From contig NZ_JODR01000018.1 in assembly GCF_000725885.1 (NCBI RefSeq), positions 186,001 to 250,000 on the forward strand: DNA of 64,000 bases. The letters are read 5' to 3'. Source of the stretch: Streptomyces albus subsp. albus. GTDB taxonomy: Bacteria; Actinomycetota; Actinomycetes; Streptomycetales; Streptomycetaceae. The notes under the pieces were generated by a model. That model was given only the letters and a program-made list of their open reading frames with translations, did no database searches and was not told the DNA's origin. The position numbers were made by a program, and so were the translations under genes. This document shows positions 54,004-61,957 of the stretch, piece by piece; positions within the stretch are counted from its first letter, which is position 1, and the number at the start of each line of letters is the position of its first letter.

Positions 54004-55685
54004 GGCAGCATCCACGCCGGCGCGTGGGACTGGAGCAGCACCAGCAGGCAGATCGCCAGCAGCAGTCCGAGGCTCCAGGCGATGGCCTTGCGGAAGAGCA
54101 CGGCCTCCTTGCCGAGGAGGCCGACGGCCGTCGCCGCGATCGTCAGGTTCTGCGGGCTGATCATCTTTCCCACCACCCCGCCCGAGGTGTTCGCGGCGAC
54201 CAGCAGGATCGGGTCGAGTCCGGCCCTGCCGGCCGCGGTCTGCTGGAGGGTCGCGAACAGCGCGTTGGCCGAGGTGTCGGAGCCGGTCACGGCCGTGCCC
54301 AGCCAGCCCAGCAGCGGCGAGAGGAAGGCGAACGCCGCGCCCGCGCCCGCGATCCAGGTACCGATCGTGATGGTCTGGCCCGAGAGGTTCATCACGTAGG
54401 CGAGTGCCAGGACCGAGGCGACGGTCAGCAGTGCCCAGCGCAGGGTGAGCACCGTGCGGCCGAACTCCCGTACGGCGTCGGCGGGCCGTACCCGGTGGGC
54501 GACGGCCACCAGTACCCCGCACAGCACCAGGAGCGAGCCGGGGGAGGAGAGCCAGGGGAGGGCGTAGACGGTCGTGCCGGACCGCTCCCCGGCTGCCGTC
54601 AGCACCTGCCCGTCCAGTCCCGGCCAGCGCACCGACACCTCGCGGGCGGCGAGGAACCGCTCGGCGGGGGCCCACAGTTTCGCGACGGAGAAGACGGCGA
54701 TGATGATCAGATAAGGGGTGAAGGCCGCCAGGATCCGGGGAGTGGTGACCGGCTCCGCCCCGTCCGCCGGCGACGCGGCCTCCGGCGCCGGTTCGCCGGG
54801 GCGTGCCGCACCCGTCTCCCGGCGCTCCCGCTCGGCCGCGCGCCGCAGGTCCTCCCGTACGCGCTCCCCCTCTCGGGGCTGCCAGACGCGGAGGAAGGCG
54901 ACGACGGTCGCCAGCGCCACCAGCGAGGCGATGATGTCGGTCAGCTCGACCGAGATCCAGTTCGCGCTCACGAACTGCGCGACCGCGAACGCGCCGCCGC
55001 ACACCAGCGCCACCGGCCAGGTCTGCCGCAGGCCGCGTACCCCGTCCACCAGCACCACCAGCAGCAGCGGCACGAACAGCGCGAGCAGCGGTGTCTGCCG
55101 GCCTACGTACGCGCCGATCCGCTCGGGGTCGATACCGGTGAGGCTGCCCGCCGTGATGATCGGCGTCGCGATGGCACCGAACGCCACCGGCGCGGTGTTG
55201 GCCACCAGCACCGTCACCGCGGCCCGCACCGGGGAGAAGCCCAGCGACATCAGCATCACCCCGGTGATCGCCACCGGGGCGCCGAAACCGGCCAGCGCCT
55301 CCAGCAGGGCACCGAAACAGAAGGCGATGATGAGCGCCTGCACCCGCGGATCGTCGCCGACGAGCCGGAAGGCACGGCGCAGATCCGCGAACCGGCCGCT
55401 GACGACGGTCAACTGGTGCACCCACAGCGCGGCCAGCACGATCCACATGATCGGGAACAGCCCGAAGGCCGCGCCCTCGGCGCCCGCGAGCAGCGCCAGG
55501 TCCGCCGGCATGCCGTAGGCCCACACCGCCACCACCACGGAGACGGCCAGCGCGGCGAGCCCCGCCCAGTGGGCCTTCAGCCGCAGACCGCCCAGGAGCA
55601 CGAAGAGGGTGAGCAGGGGAGCGGCTCCCACCAGTGCGGACAGGGCGAGACTGTCGGCGACGGGCGACAGATCGGGCCGGTACAT
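54000..55685 (-). CDS. lctP: L-lactate permease (LctP family)
   Basis: A 561-residue membrane protein with about 13-14 hydrophobic segments and the LctP hallmarks: WIVLAALWVHQLTVVSG, IIAFCFGALLEALAGFGAPVAI, MLMSLGFSPVRAAVTVLVANTAPVAFGAI, and the late GWLGTAVTGSDTSANALFATLQQ with GKMISPQNLTIAATAVGL. The family imports lactate (also glycolate) with protons. A hydrophilic loop of about 60 residues between the two halves is rich in Arg/Glu. ATG at 55685 follows GGTGAGGGG. No lactate dehydrogenase genes are adjacent. Confidence 0.9.
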   Translation of the reverse strand: MYRPDLSPVADSLALSALVGAAPLLTLFVLLGGLRLKAHWAGLAALAVSVVVAVWAYGMPADLALLAGAEGAAFGLFPIMWIVLAALWVHQLTVVSGRFADLRRAFRLVGDDPRVQALIIAFCFGALLEALAGFGAPVAITGVMLMSLGFSPVRAAVTVLVANTAPVAFGAIATPIITAGSLTGIDPERIGAYVGRQTPLLALFVPLLLVVLVDGVRGLRQTWPVALVCGGAFAVAQFVSANWISVELTDIIASLVALATVVAFLRVWQPREGERVREDLRRAAERERRETGAARPGEPAPEAASPADGAEPVTTPRILAAFTPYLIIIAVFSVAKLWAPAERFLAAREVSVRWPGLDGQVLTAAGERSGTTVYALPWLSSPGSLLVLCGVLVAVAHRVRPADAVREFGRTVLTLRWALLTVASVLALAYVMNLSGQTITIGTWIAGAGAAFAFLSPLLGWLGTAVTGSDTSANALFATLQQTAAGRAGLDPILLVAANTSGGVVGKMISPQNLTIAATAVGLLGKEAVLFRKAIAWSLGLLLAICLLVLLQSHAPAWMLP

Positions 55686-55815
55686 GGACACACCCCTCAC
55701 CTCGACGGCGCCCTCGCGGGGACCCGAGGGCGAACTGATCGCCCGGCAAGGCTGGTTGCCGGGCGGCGCCCTGTCCAGGGGTCGGGCGCGATCAGAGGTC
55801 CGGCATGATGGGGCC

Positions 55816-56259
55816 ATGTCCCGACGCAAGAGCGCCCGGCGCGGGCGCCGCCCCGCCGATCTGTCCCGCCGACCCGATGCCGGGGCGCCCTGCCCGTGCG
55901 GCGGTGGCGCCTACGCGGCGTGCTGCGGGCGCTTCCACCGGGGCGAGGCGCTGCCCGCGACGGCCGAGGAGCTGATGCGGTCCCGCTACAGCGCGTTCGC
56001 GGTCGGGGATGCGGCCTACCTGCTGGGCACCTGGCACCCCGCCACCCGGCCCGCGCGGCTCGATCCGGCGGACGGTCCGCGGTGGACCGGGCTGGAGATC
56101 CTCGACACGTCGGGCGGCAGTGCCTTCCACGGCGAGGGCACGGTGACGTTCCGTGCCCACTGGGTCACGGCCGCCGGTGAGCGCGGTACGCAGGAGGAAC
56201 GGAGCCGTTTCGTGCGGGTGGACGGCGCCTGGAGCTACCTCGACGGCGCCGTGGCCTGA
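55816..56259 (+). CDS. YchJ/UPF0225-type protein with SEC-C metal-binding motif
   Basis: A 147-residue protein. The N-terminal zinc-binding SEC-C motif is APCPCGGG...CCGRFH. It is followed by an NTF2-like domain (AEELMRSRYSAFAVGDAAYLLGTWHPATRP; GLEILDTSGG; TVTFRAHWVTAAGE; RFVRVDGAWSYLDG), the combination found in YchJ. The function of YchJ is not established. ATG with a weak GGGGCC ribosome-binding context; the preceding sequence diverges from the lactate permease. Complete. Confidence 0.88.
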   Translation: MSRRKSARRGRRPADLSRRPDAGAPCPCGGGAYAACCGRFHRGEALPATAEELMRSRYSAFAVGDAAYLLGTWHPATRPARLDPADGPRWTGLEILDTSGGSAFHGEGTVTFRAHWVTAAGERGTQEERSRFVRVDGAWSYLDGAVA

Positions 56260-56328
56260 CGGAGTTTCAGGCCACCGGACCGGGGGGCGGCTGCTTAGGT
56301 GTCGCATACACCTGATATACCGGAGGGC

Positions 56329-56484
56329 ATGATCGAGCACGCACACGGCGAGCTCGTCATCCGGGAAGCCCGTCATGGGGCTCCTGCCACGACCACGTGC
56401 CGCGACAGCAGCCACAGCGGGTCCCCTCGGATGAGGGCTCTCACTTCATCATCCCCGCACCGCTTCACACGTTTGGGTACCTGA
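56329..56484 (+). CDS. Doubtful 51-residue ORF
   Basis: A short frame starting MIEHAHGELVIREARHG. The acidic/basic start looks protein-like, but the second half (Ser/Arg/Pro-rich) does not. The GGAGG lies closer to the ATG than is normal. A TATACC hexamer (56316-56321) would give a very short leader. It may be real but is more likely chance. Confidence 0.15.
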   Translation: MIEHAHGELVIREARHGAPATTTCRDSSHSGSPRMRALTSSSPHRFTRLGT

Positions 56485-56772
56485 CGCCCCACGACGCGGG
56501 CGTCCGACACTCCGCGACACTGCGACGAACCCCCGCACGCCGCCCTCCCGGGCGGCCTTGTGCGGCGGGCCGGTCCGTGCTGCGCGCCCACGGCGGCGCG
56601 CCCGCCGGCGCACTCCGCTTCCGAGCGCGCCCCGTTACTCCGTGAGGTGCTGGTCGGGACGTCGACCGGCACGGCTCCACGCGTACCGAGGAAGCGATCG
56701 TCAAGATCGTCGCGGCAGCAGAACGCCCCACTTGTCGTAGAGGTACGAAACGCACCGTCCTTCAACGCCCAG

Positions 56773-56789
56773 GGCACGTCCGACGTGCC
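56773..56789. promoter_or_regulatory. 17-bp dyad in front of the EPSPS-ligase gene
   Basis: GGCACGT-CCG-ACGTGCC, perfect 7-bp arms with a 3-bp centre, 30 bp upstream of the ATG. The core ACGT in each arm is typical of dimeric regulator sites. It lies where an operator or activator site for the operon would be expected. Confidence 0.5.
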
Positions 56790-56819
56790 GTGACACAACG
56801 GGTATGGGAAGCGCACCAT

Positions 56820-59800
56820 ATGCACCTTCTTGTCAAAGGAACCCGCCAGCCGCTGACCGGCGAGGTCCTCGTCCCCAACTCCAAGTACCACGCGCACCGC
56901 GCCCTGATCCTGGCCTCCCTCGCAGAAGGCACCAGCGTCATCCGCGGCCTCTCGGACGCCCGGCACGTGCAGTACACCGTGCAACTCCTGCGGGGCCTCG
57001 GCACCCGCATCGACGTGGACGGCGACTCCTTCGTCGTCCACGGCGGCCCCTACCGGCCGCGCCGCTCCTCCGTCTCCGCCGGCAGCTCCGGCACCACGCT
57101 GTACTTCATGATCGGACTGGCCTCGCTCGCCGAACGGTCCGTCGCCGTCACCGGACAGAAGTACTTCAAACGCCGCCCCGTCTCCCCGTTGCTGGACGCG
57201 CTGCGCACCATGGGCGTCGAACTGGAGTCGGCCGACGGCTGCCCGCCCGTCCATGTGACGGCCAAGCGCCCCACCGGCGGTCACGTCCGCATCGCCGGCA
57301 CCCTCTCCCAGTGGATCTCCGGGCTCATCCTGCTCGCCCCCTTCGCCACCGGGCCCAGCGTCATCGAGGTCGAGGGCGAACTGAACGAACAGCCCTACCT
57401 GGAGCTGACCGTCGCCATGATGCGGCAGTTCGGCCTCGCCGTGACCGTCTCCGAGGACTGGCGGCGCTTCGAGATCGAGGGCGGACAGCGGGCCACGCCC
57501 ACCGATCTGACCCTCCCGCCCGACATCGGCTCCGCCGCCTTCGGCATCGCCGCCGCCGCGCTCCACCCCTCCGACGTACTGCTGCGCGGCATGCACAAGC
57601 TCCACGGCGGGCCCGCCGACCACCCCGAAGCGCACTTCCTGGACCTGGCCCAGGCCATGGGCATCCCCATGGAACTCGACGCGGACGGCGACGGCGTACG
57701 CATCCGGCACGACGGGGTGGACCTCAAGGGCATCGAGGTCGACTGCCGTGACGTGCCCGACATGCTGCCCATCCTCTCCACCCTCGGCACCTTCGCCCAG
57801 GGCGAGACCGTCTTCCACAACGTCGCCCACACCCGGCTCAAGGAGTCCGACCGGGCCGCCGCCATGCTCCAGCTCAATGCCATGGGCGGCGAACTCGAAC
57901 TGACCGGCGAGACGTTGCGGGTCAACGGCGGCACCCAGCGGCTCGTGGGCGCCAAGCTGTCGTCCTTCAACGACCACCGGGTACTGATGTCCCTGGCGGT
58001 CGCCGCCTCCCGCGCCAGCGGCTGCACCACCCTCACCTACCCCAATGCCTACCGGATCTCCTATCCGACCTTCCTGGAAGCGATGAACACCCTGGGCATC
58101 CCCATGACCGTCGAAGGCGGCAGACGCGCCGAGGGCCGCACCCCGCAGCCCTCCCGTACCGAACCGGACGTGTCCCGCCCCGACGAGGCGGCCCGCCACA
58201 CCCTGCCCGGCCTCGTCGCCCGGCGCGCCGCCGCCGACCCCGACGGCACCGCGCTGGTGGACGTCCGCAGCAACGGCAGCACCACCCTCACCTGGCGCCA
58301 ACTGCACGAGCGCAGCGAACACATCGCCGGCCTGCTGCTGCGGCTGGGCGTCCAGCCCGGCGAGGCCGTCGCCTTCCAGCTCCCCAACCGCTGGGAGTTC
58401 ACCGCCATCGCCCTGGCCTGCCTGCGGGTGCGGGCCCTGTGCTGCCCCATCATGCCGATCTTCCGCGAGCGGGAAGCCGCCTTCATGCTGCGCCGCTCCG
58501 GCGCCCGCGTACTGCTGCTGCCCGACGAGTTCCGCGGCCGGCGGCACGCCGCCGAGATCGCCGCGCTCGTCGCGGAAGGCACCACCGACACCGGCAAGCT
58601 CGAACACGTCGTCGTCCTCCCGGCCACCGAGGGCCCGGCCGGCCTGCCCGACGCCGCCGCGTCCGCGGGCACCGTCACCTGGCACGACTGGGAAGCCGCA
58701 CTCGCCGCCACCCCCCGCGACGACGACGCCCTCGCCGCGCGCGTGCCCAGCCCCCAGGACCTCACCCAACTCCTGTTCACCTCCGGCACCACCGGTGAGC
58801 CCAAGGGGGTCCTCCAGCGCTCCGAATCGCTCACCCGCGCCGTCTCCATGGAGATCCGCCATCTGGGCCTGACCGGCGCCGACACCATCTGGATCCCCTC
58901 CCCGCTGGCCCACCAGACCGGGTTCCTCTACGGCATGTGGCTCGCGCTCGTCCTGGGCGTCCCGCAGATCGTGCAGGCCGAGTGGAACGCCTCCCTCGCG
59001 CTGCGCTCCCTGCGCGAGCACCGCGCCACCTTCGTCCAGGCCGCCACGCCCTTCCTGATGGACCTGGTGCGCGCCGTCGAGGACGGCGAACGCGCCCCCC
59101 AGGACCTGCGGATCTTCGTCGCCACCGGCGCCACCGTGCCGCGCGGCCTCGCCGAGCGCGCCGGCCGGGTACTGGGCACCACCGTGCTGGGCGCCTTCGG
59201 CTCCACCGAGACCTGCCTGGCCGCGCTCGCCGCCCCCGGCGACGAACCCGCCCAGCGCTGGGGCACCGACGGCCGCGTACTGGCCGGCGTACGGATCAGG
59301 GTGCGGGACGACGCCGGGGCCGAACTGCCGCCCGGCACCGAGGGCAACTTCGAGATCCTCACCCCCACCATCTTCGACGGCTACCTGGAGCGCCCCGACC
59401 TGACCGCCGACGCGTTCACCGACGACGGCTGGTACCGCACCGGCGACCTGGCCACCATCGACGCCTCCGGCTTCCTGCGCATCACCGGCCGGGTCAAGGA
59501 CGTCATCAACCGGGGCGGCGAGAAGATCCCCGTCGCCGAGGTGGAACAACTGCTGTACGACCACCCCGCCGTGGCCGATGTGGCGATCGTCGCCATGCCC
59601 GACGAGCGGCTGGGAGAACGCGCCTGCGCCTTCGTCGTTCTCGAACCCGAGGGCGCCGGACTCGGCTTCGAGGAGATGCAGAAGTACCTCGACTCCCACC
59701 AGGTCGCCAAGCAGTACTGGCCCGAGCGGCTGGAGATCGTCGCGGACGCGTTGCCCCGCAACGAAGTCGGAAAGATCCAGAAGTTCGTGCTGCGGGAGCG

Positions 59801-59846
59801 GGCACGCGGCCTGCGCCCCCAGCGCGGAGAAGGAGCGGACAAGTGA
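56820..59846 (+). CDS. Fusion of EPSP-synthase-like domain and acyl-CoA ligase
   Basis: A 1008-residue protein with two complete enzymes. Residues 1-430 have the EPSP synthase (AroA) fold: Lys22 and Arg27 (NSKYHAHRAL), SQW near 155-165, Asp314 (VPDMLP), Lys341/Glu342/Arg345 (LKESDR) and Arg387 (DHRVLM). However, the PEP-binding Arg124 and Lys411 and the shikimate-phosphate Ser23 of the E. coli enzyme are replaced (Tyr115, Ile413, Tyr23). Residues ~453-1000 are an adenylate-forming ligase: LFTSGTTGEPKGV, GWYRTGDLA, GRVKDVINRGGEKI and the catalytic Lys in NEVGKIQK. In CHC-CoA pathways an AroA-like enzyme removes water from shikimate and a ligase adds CoA; here they are one chain. ATG follows GGGAAG. 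Confidence 0.88.
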   Translation: MHLLVKGTRQPLTGEVLVPNSKYHAHRALILASLAEGTSVIRGLSDARHVQYTVQLLRGLGTRIDVDGDSFVVHGGPYRPRRSSVSAGSSGTTLYFMIGLASLAERSVAVTGQKYFKRRPVSPLLDALRTMGVELESADGCPPVHVTAKRPTGGHVRIAGTLSQWISGLILLAPFATGPSVIEVEGELNEQPYLELTVAMMRQFGLAVTVSEDWRRFEIEGGQRATPTDLTLPPDIGSAAFGIAAAALHPSDVLLRGMHKLHGGPADHPEAHFLDLAQAMGIPMELDADGDGVRIRHDGVDLKGIEVDCRDVPDMLPILSTLGTFAQGETVFHNVAHTRLKESDRAAAMLQLNAMGGELELTGETLRVNGGTQRLVGAKLSSFNDHRVLMSLAVAASRASGCTTLTYPNAYRISYPTFLEAMNTLGIPMTVEGGRRAEGRTPQPSRTEPDVSRPDEAARHTLPGLVARRAAADPDGTALVDVRSNGSTTLTWRQLHERSEHIAGLLLRLGVQPGEAVAFQLPNRWEFTAIALACLRVRALCCPIMPIFREREAAFMLRRSGARVLLLPDEFRGRRHAAEIAALVAEGTTDTGKLEHVVVLPATEGPAGLPDAAASAGTVTWHDWEAALAATPRDDDALAARVPSPQDLTQLLFTSGTTGEPKGVLQRSESLTRAVSMEIRHLGLTGADTIWIPSPLAHQTGFLYGMWLALVLGVPQIVQAEWNASLALRSLREHRATFVQAATPFLMDLVRAVEDGERAPQDLRIFVATGATVPRGLAERAGRVLGTTVLGAFGSTETCLAALAAPGDEPAQRWGTDGRVLAGVRIRVRDDAGAELPPGTEGNFEILTPTIFDGYLERPDLTADAFTDDGWYRTGDLATIDASGFLRITGRVKDVINRGGEKIPVAEVEQLLYDHPAVADVAIVAMPDERLGERACAFVVLEPEGAGLGFEEMQKYLDSHQVAKQYWPERLEIVADALPRNEVGKIQKFVLRERARGLRPQRGEGADK

Positions 59847-61015
59847 GTGAGCAGCAGGGCGTCGGCCCGGCACAGTACGAGCGGCTGCGCCAGAAGGTCA
59901 CCGCATGGGTGACCGGACCGGGCGAGGAGTGGGCCCAGCGCATCGAGACCACCGGGCAGGTGCCCGAAGAACTCTGGGCCGAGCTGCGGGAACAGGGCTT
60001 CCTGAGGATGGCCGCCCCCCGCTCCTACGGCGGGCACGGGCTGTCCTTCACCCAGTGGATGGGACTGATGGAGATCTTCTCCCGCTCCCACGGCTCCATC
60101 CGCATGATCGTGCACGTGGTCAACGGCATCTGGCGTGCCATGGACCCCTTCGCCACCGAGGAGCAGCGCAAGAAGTTCGTGCTGCCCGCCATCGAGGGCG
60201 ACATCAAGATCGCTTTCACGCTCACCGAGCCCGGCAACGGCACCGGTGCCGACATCACCACCTCCGTGGTCCGCGAGGGCGACACCTACTACCTGACCGG
60301 CGACAAGCACCTGATCACGTTCGGGGTGCGCTGCGACTACTACCTGCTCGCCGCACGGGTCGAGGGCACCACGGGCCATGAGGGCACCGTCTCGCTGCTG
60401 GTGCCCCGCCACGCCGAGGGCGTCCACGTCGAGGACACCTCCCAGACGATGGGTGTGGTGGGCACCGACCACGCCACCATCCGTTTCGAGCGCACCCCCG
60501 TGCCCGTCGCCAACCGGCTCGGCAAGGAGGGCGAGGGCCTGGAGGTCGCACTCGGCGGCTTCCTCACCCCCTCCCGCATCTCCGTGGGCATGAGCTGCGT
60601 CGGGCTGGCCCAGCGCGCCCAGGAGCTGGCCCTCGACTACGCCGAGAGCCGCGTCACCTTCGGCAAGAAGCTCAGCAAGCGGCAGGCGGTGCAGTTCATG
60701 CTCGCCGAGAACGCCGCGGACATCGAGGCCGCCAAGCAACTGGTGCTGCACGCCGCCCGCGCCTTCGAGGAGGGCGGCGACGACGCGTCCATGCTCTCCT
60801 CCATGGCCAAGATGACGGCCGTCTCCATGCTGACCCGCGTCACCGACAACGCGCTCCAGGTGCACGGCGGACTCGGGTACTGGCGGACCAGCCCCATCGA
60901 ACGCGTCTACCGCGACGCCCGTGCCCAGCGGTTCGAAGAGGGCACCAACGAGATCCAGAAGACCGTCGTCTTCCGCGAGCTGCTGCGGCGGCACACCCAG
61001 GGAGGGAACCGATGA
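59843..61015 (+). CDS. Acyl-CoA dehydrogenase of the CHC-CoA-type operon
   Basis: A 390-residue FAD enzyme with the normal acyl-CoA dehydrogenase layout: helical N-terminus, FTLTEPGNGTGAD as the flavin/substrate loop, GDKHLITFG in the beta domain, RVTFGKKLSKRQAVQFMLAE, and the C-terminal QVHGGLGYWRTSPIERVYRDARAQRFEEGTNEIQ. The Glu before GTNEIQ is at the catalytic-base position. It introduces or removes a double bond next to the thioester; in this pathway it would dehydrogenate or isomerise a cyclohexenecarbonyl-CoA. GTG start with GGAGAAGGAG; overlaps the fusion gene by 4 bp and the next gene by ATGA. Confidence 0.9.
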   Translation: MSEQQGVGPAQYERLRQKVTAWVTGPGEEWAQRIETTGQVPEELWAELREQGFLRMAAPRSYGGHGLSFTQWMGLMEIFSRSHGSIRMIVHVVNGIWRAMDPFATEEQRKKFVLPAIEGDIKIAFTLTEPGNGTGADITTSVVREGDTYYLTGDKHLITFGVRCDYYLLAARVEGTTGHEGTVSLLVPRHAEGVHVEDTSQTMGVVGTDHATIRFERTPVPVANRLGKEGEGLEVALGGFLTPSRISVGMSCVGLAQRAQELALDYAESRVTFGKKLSKRQAVQFMLAENAADIEAAKQLVLHAARAFEEGGDDASMLSSMAKMTAVSMLTRVTDNALQVHGGLGYWRTSPIERVYRDARAQRFEEGTNEIQKTVVFRELLRRHTQGGNR

Positions 61016-61854
61016 CCGACACCCCGGACACCCCCGCACACGGCCGCAAGGTCGCACTGATCACCGGCGCCTCCCGCGGCATCGGCCGTGAGCTGGCCCT
61101 CACCCTGGCCCGCCGCGACCGGGCCACCATCGCGGTCAACTACAAGAAGAACGCCGACCTGGCCGAGAAGACCGTCGCCGACATCGAAGCGCTCGGCGGC
61201 AGCGGCTTCGCCGTCCAGGCCGACGTGGAGACCCCCGAGGGCGTCACCGCGCTGTTCGACGAGGTCGCCCGGCGCTGCGGACGGCTGGACTGGTTCGTCT
61301 CCAACGCCGCCGCCAGCGCCTTCAAGAACATCGTCGACCTCAAGCCGCACCACCTCGACCGCTCCTACGCCATGAACCTGCGCCCCTTCGTGCTCGGTGC
61401 GCAGGAAGCCGTCAAACTCATGGACAACGGCGGCCGGATCGTCACCCTCTCCTCCTACGGCTCCATCCGCGCCTACCCCACCTACGCCACGCTCGGCGGA
61501 ATGAAGGCCGCCATCGAGGCGTGGGTGCGCTACATGGCCCTGGAGTTCGCGCCGTACGGCATCAACGTCAACGCCGTCAACGGCGGTCTGATCGACTCCG
61601 ACTCGCTGGAGTTCTTCTACAACGTCCCCGGCATGCCCGACATGCGCACCGTGCTCGACCGCATCCCCAAGGGCCGGCCGGGCACCGTGCGGGAGGTCGC
61701 CGACGTGCTGGCCTTCCTGCTGGCGCCCGAATCGGAGTACATCACCGGCCAGACGCTCGTCGTGGACGGCGGTCTCAGCGCCGTCGCACCGCCGTTCTTC
61801 GCCGACGCGGGAGACGAACTGGCACTCCCGCCGCGCCCCCGGCGCGACGCCTGA
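61012..61854 (+). CDS. Enoyl-reductase-like SDR (ChcA-like 1-cyclohexenylcarbonyl-CoA reductase)
   Basis: A 280-residue SDR with TGASRGIG cofactor loop and NAAASAF in place of the usual NNAG. Its catalytic pair is Tyr158 and Lys165, six residues apart (YATLGGMK). That Y-x6-K spacing is that of enoyl reductases such as FabI/FabL, not of ketoreductases (Y-x3-K). DSDSLEFFYNVPGMPDMRTVLDRIPKGRPG is FabL-like. ChcA of Streptomyces collinus, which makes the enoyl reductions in CHC-CoA formation, is an SDR of about this length, so it is the best model. Substrate is inferred from context. Coupled to the dehydrogenase gene by ATGA. Confidence 0.85.
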   Translation: MTDTPDTPAHGRKVALITGASRGIGRELALTLARRDRATIAVNYKKNADLAEKTVADIEALGGSGFAVQADVETPEGVTALFDEVARRCGRLDWFVSNAAASAFKNIVDLKPHHLDRSYAMNLRPFVLGAQEAVKLMDNGGRIVTLSSYGSIRAYPTYATLGGMKAAIEAWVRYMALEFAPYGINVNAVNGGLIDSDSLEFFYNVPGMPDMRTVLDRIPKGRPGTVREVADVLAFLLAPESEYITGQTLVVDGGLSAVAPPFFADAGDELALPPRPRRDA

Positions 61855-61886
61855 CCGGCCACCGACGGCCCCGATGACGGCCCGTC

Positions 61887-61918
61887 GGGCGCCCGCTCAC
61901 CCCCTCCGGCGGGCGCCC
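61887..61918 (+). terminator. Hairpin between the SDR and flavoprotein genes
   Basis: A perfect 10-bp stem, GGGCGCCCGC (61887-61896) with GCGGGCGCCC (61909-61918), and a 12-nt loop, 33 nt after the SDR stop. It may terminate part of the transcripts or process the message, so the last gene could be expressed at lower level or from its own promoter. Confidence 0.5.
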
Positions 61919-61957
61919 GGCGCGGCCCGGACACGACAACACCCAGGAGTTCCGCGC

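Larger units (their letters stand above)
56260..56819. other. Long intergenic region upstream of the EPSPS-ligase operon
   Basis: About 560 bp with no confident gene. A 51-codon frame (56329-56484) has a GGAGG only two bases from its ATG and matches no family. The 3' end carries a 17-bp dyad (56773-56789) and the GGGAAG ribosome-binding site of the fusion gene. The operon promoter should lie here; I saw no clear hexamer pair. AT content is locally higher around 56280-56330 and 56690-56800 than in coding parts. Confidence 0.5.

Noticed and set aside
58105..58190. Internal start that would make the ligase a separate protein
   Set aside because: An in-frame ATG exists near 58111 but no ribosome-binding sequence precedes it and there is no stop between the domains, so a fusion is the simpler reading.
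56373..59873. A minus-strand frame of about 1170 codons opposite the EPSPS-ligase fusion
   Set aside because: Gly/Val/Asp-rich antisense shadow; the plus strand shows two intact enzyme domains.
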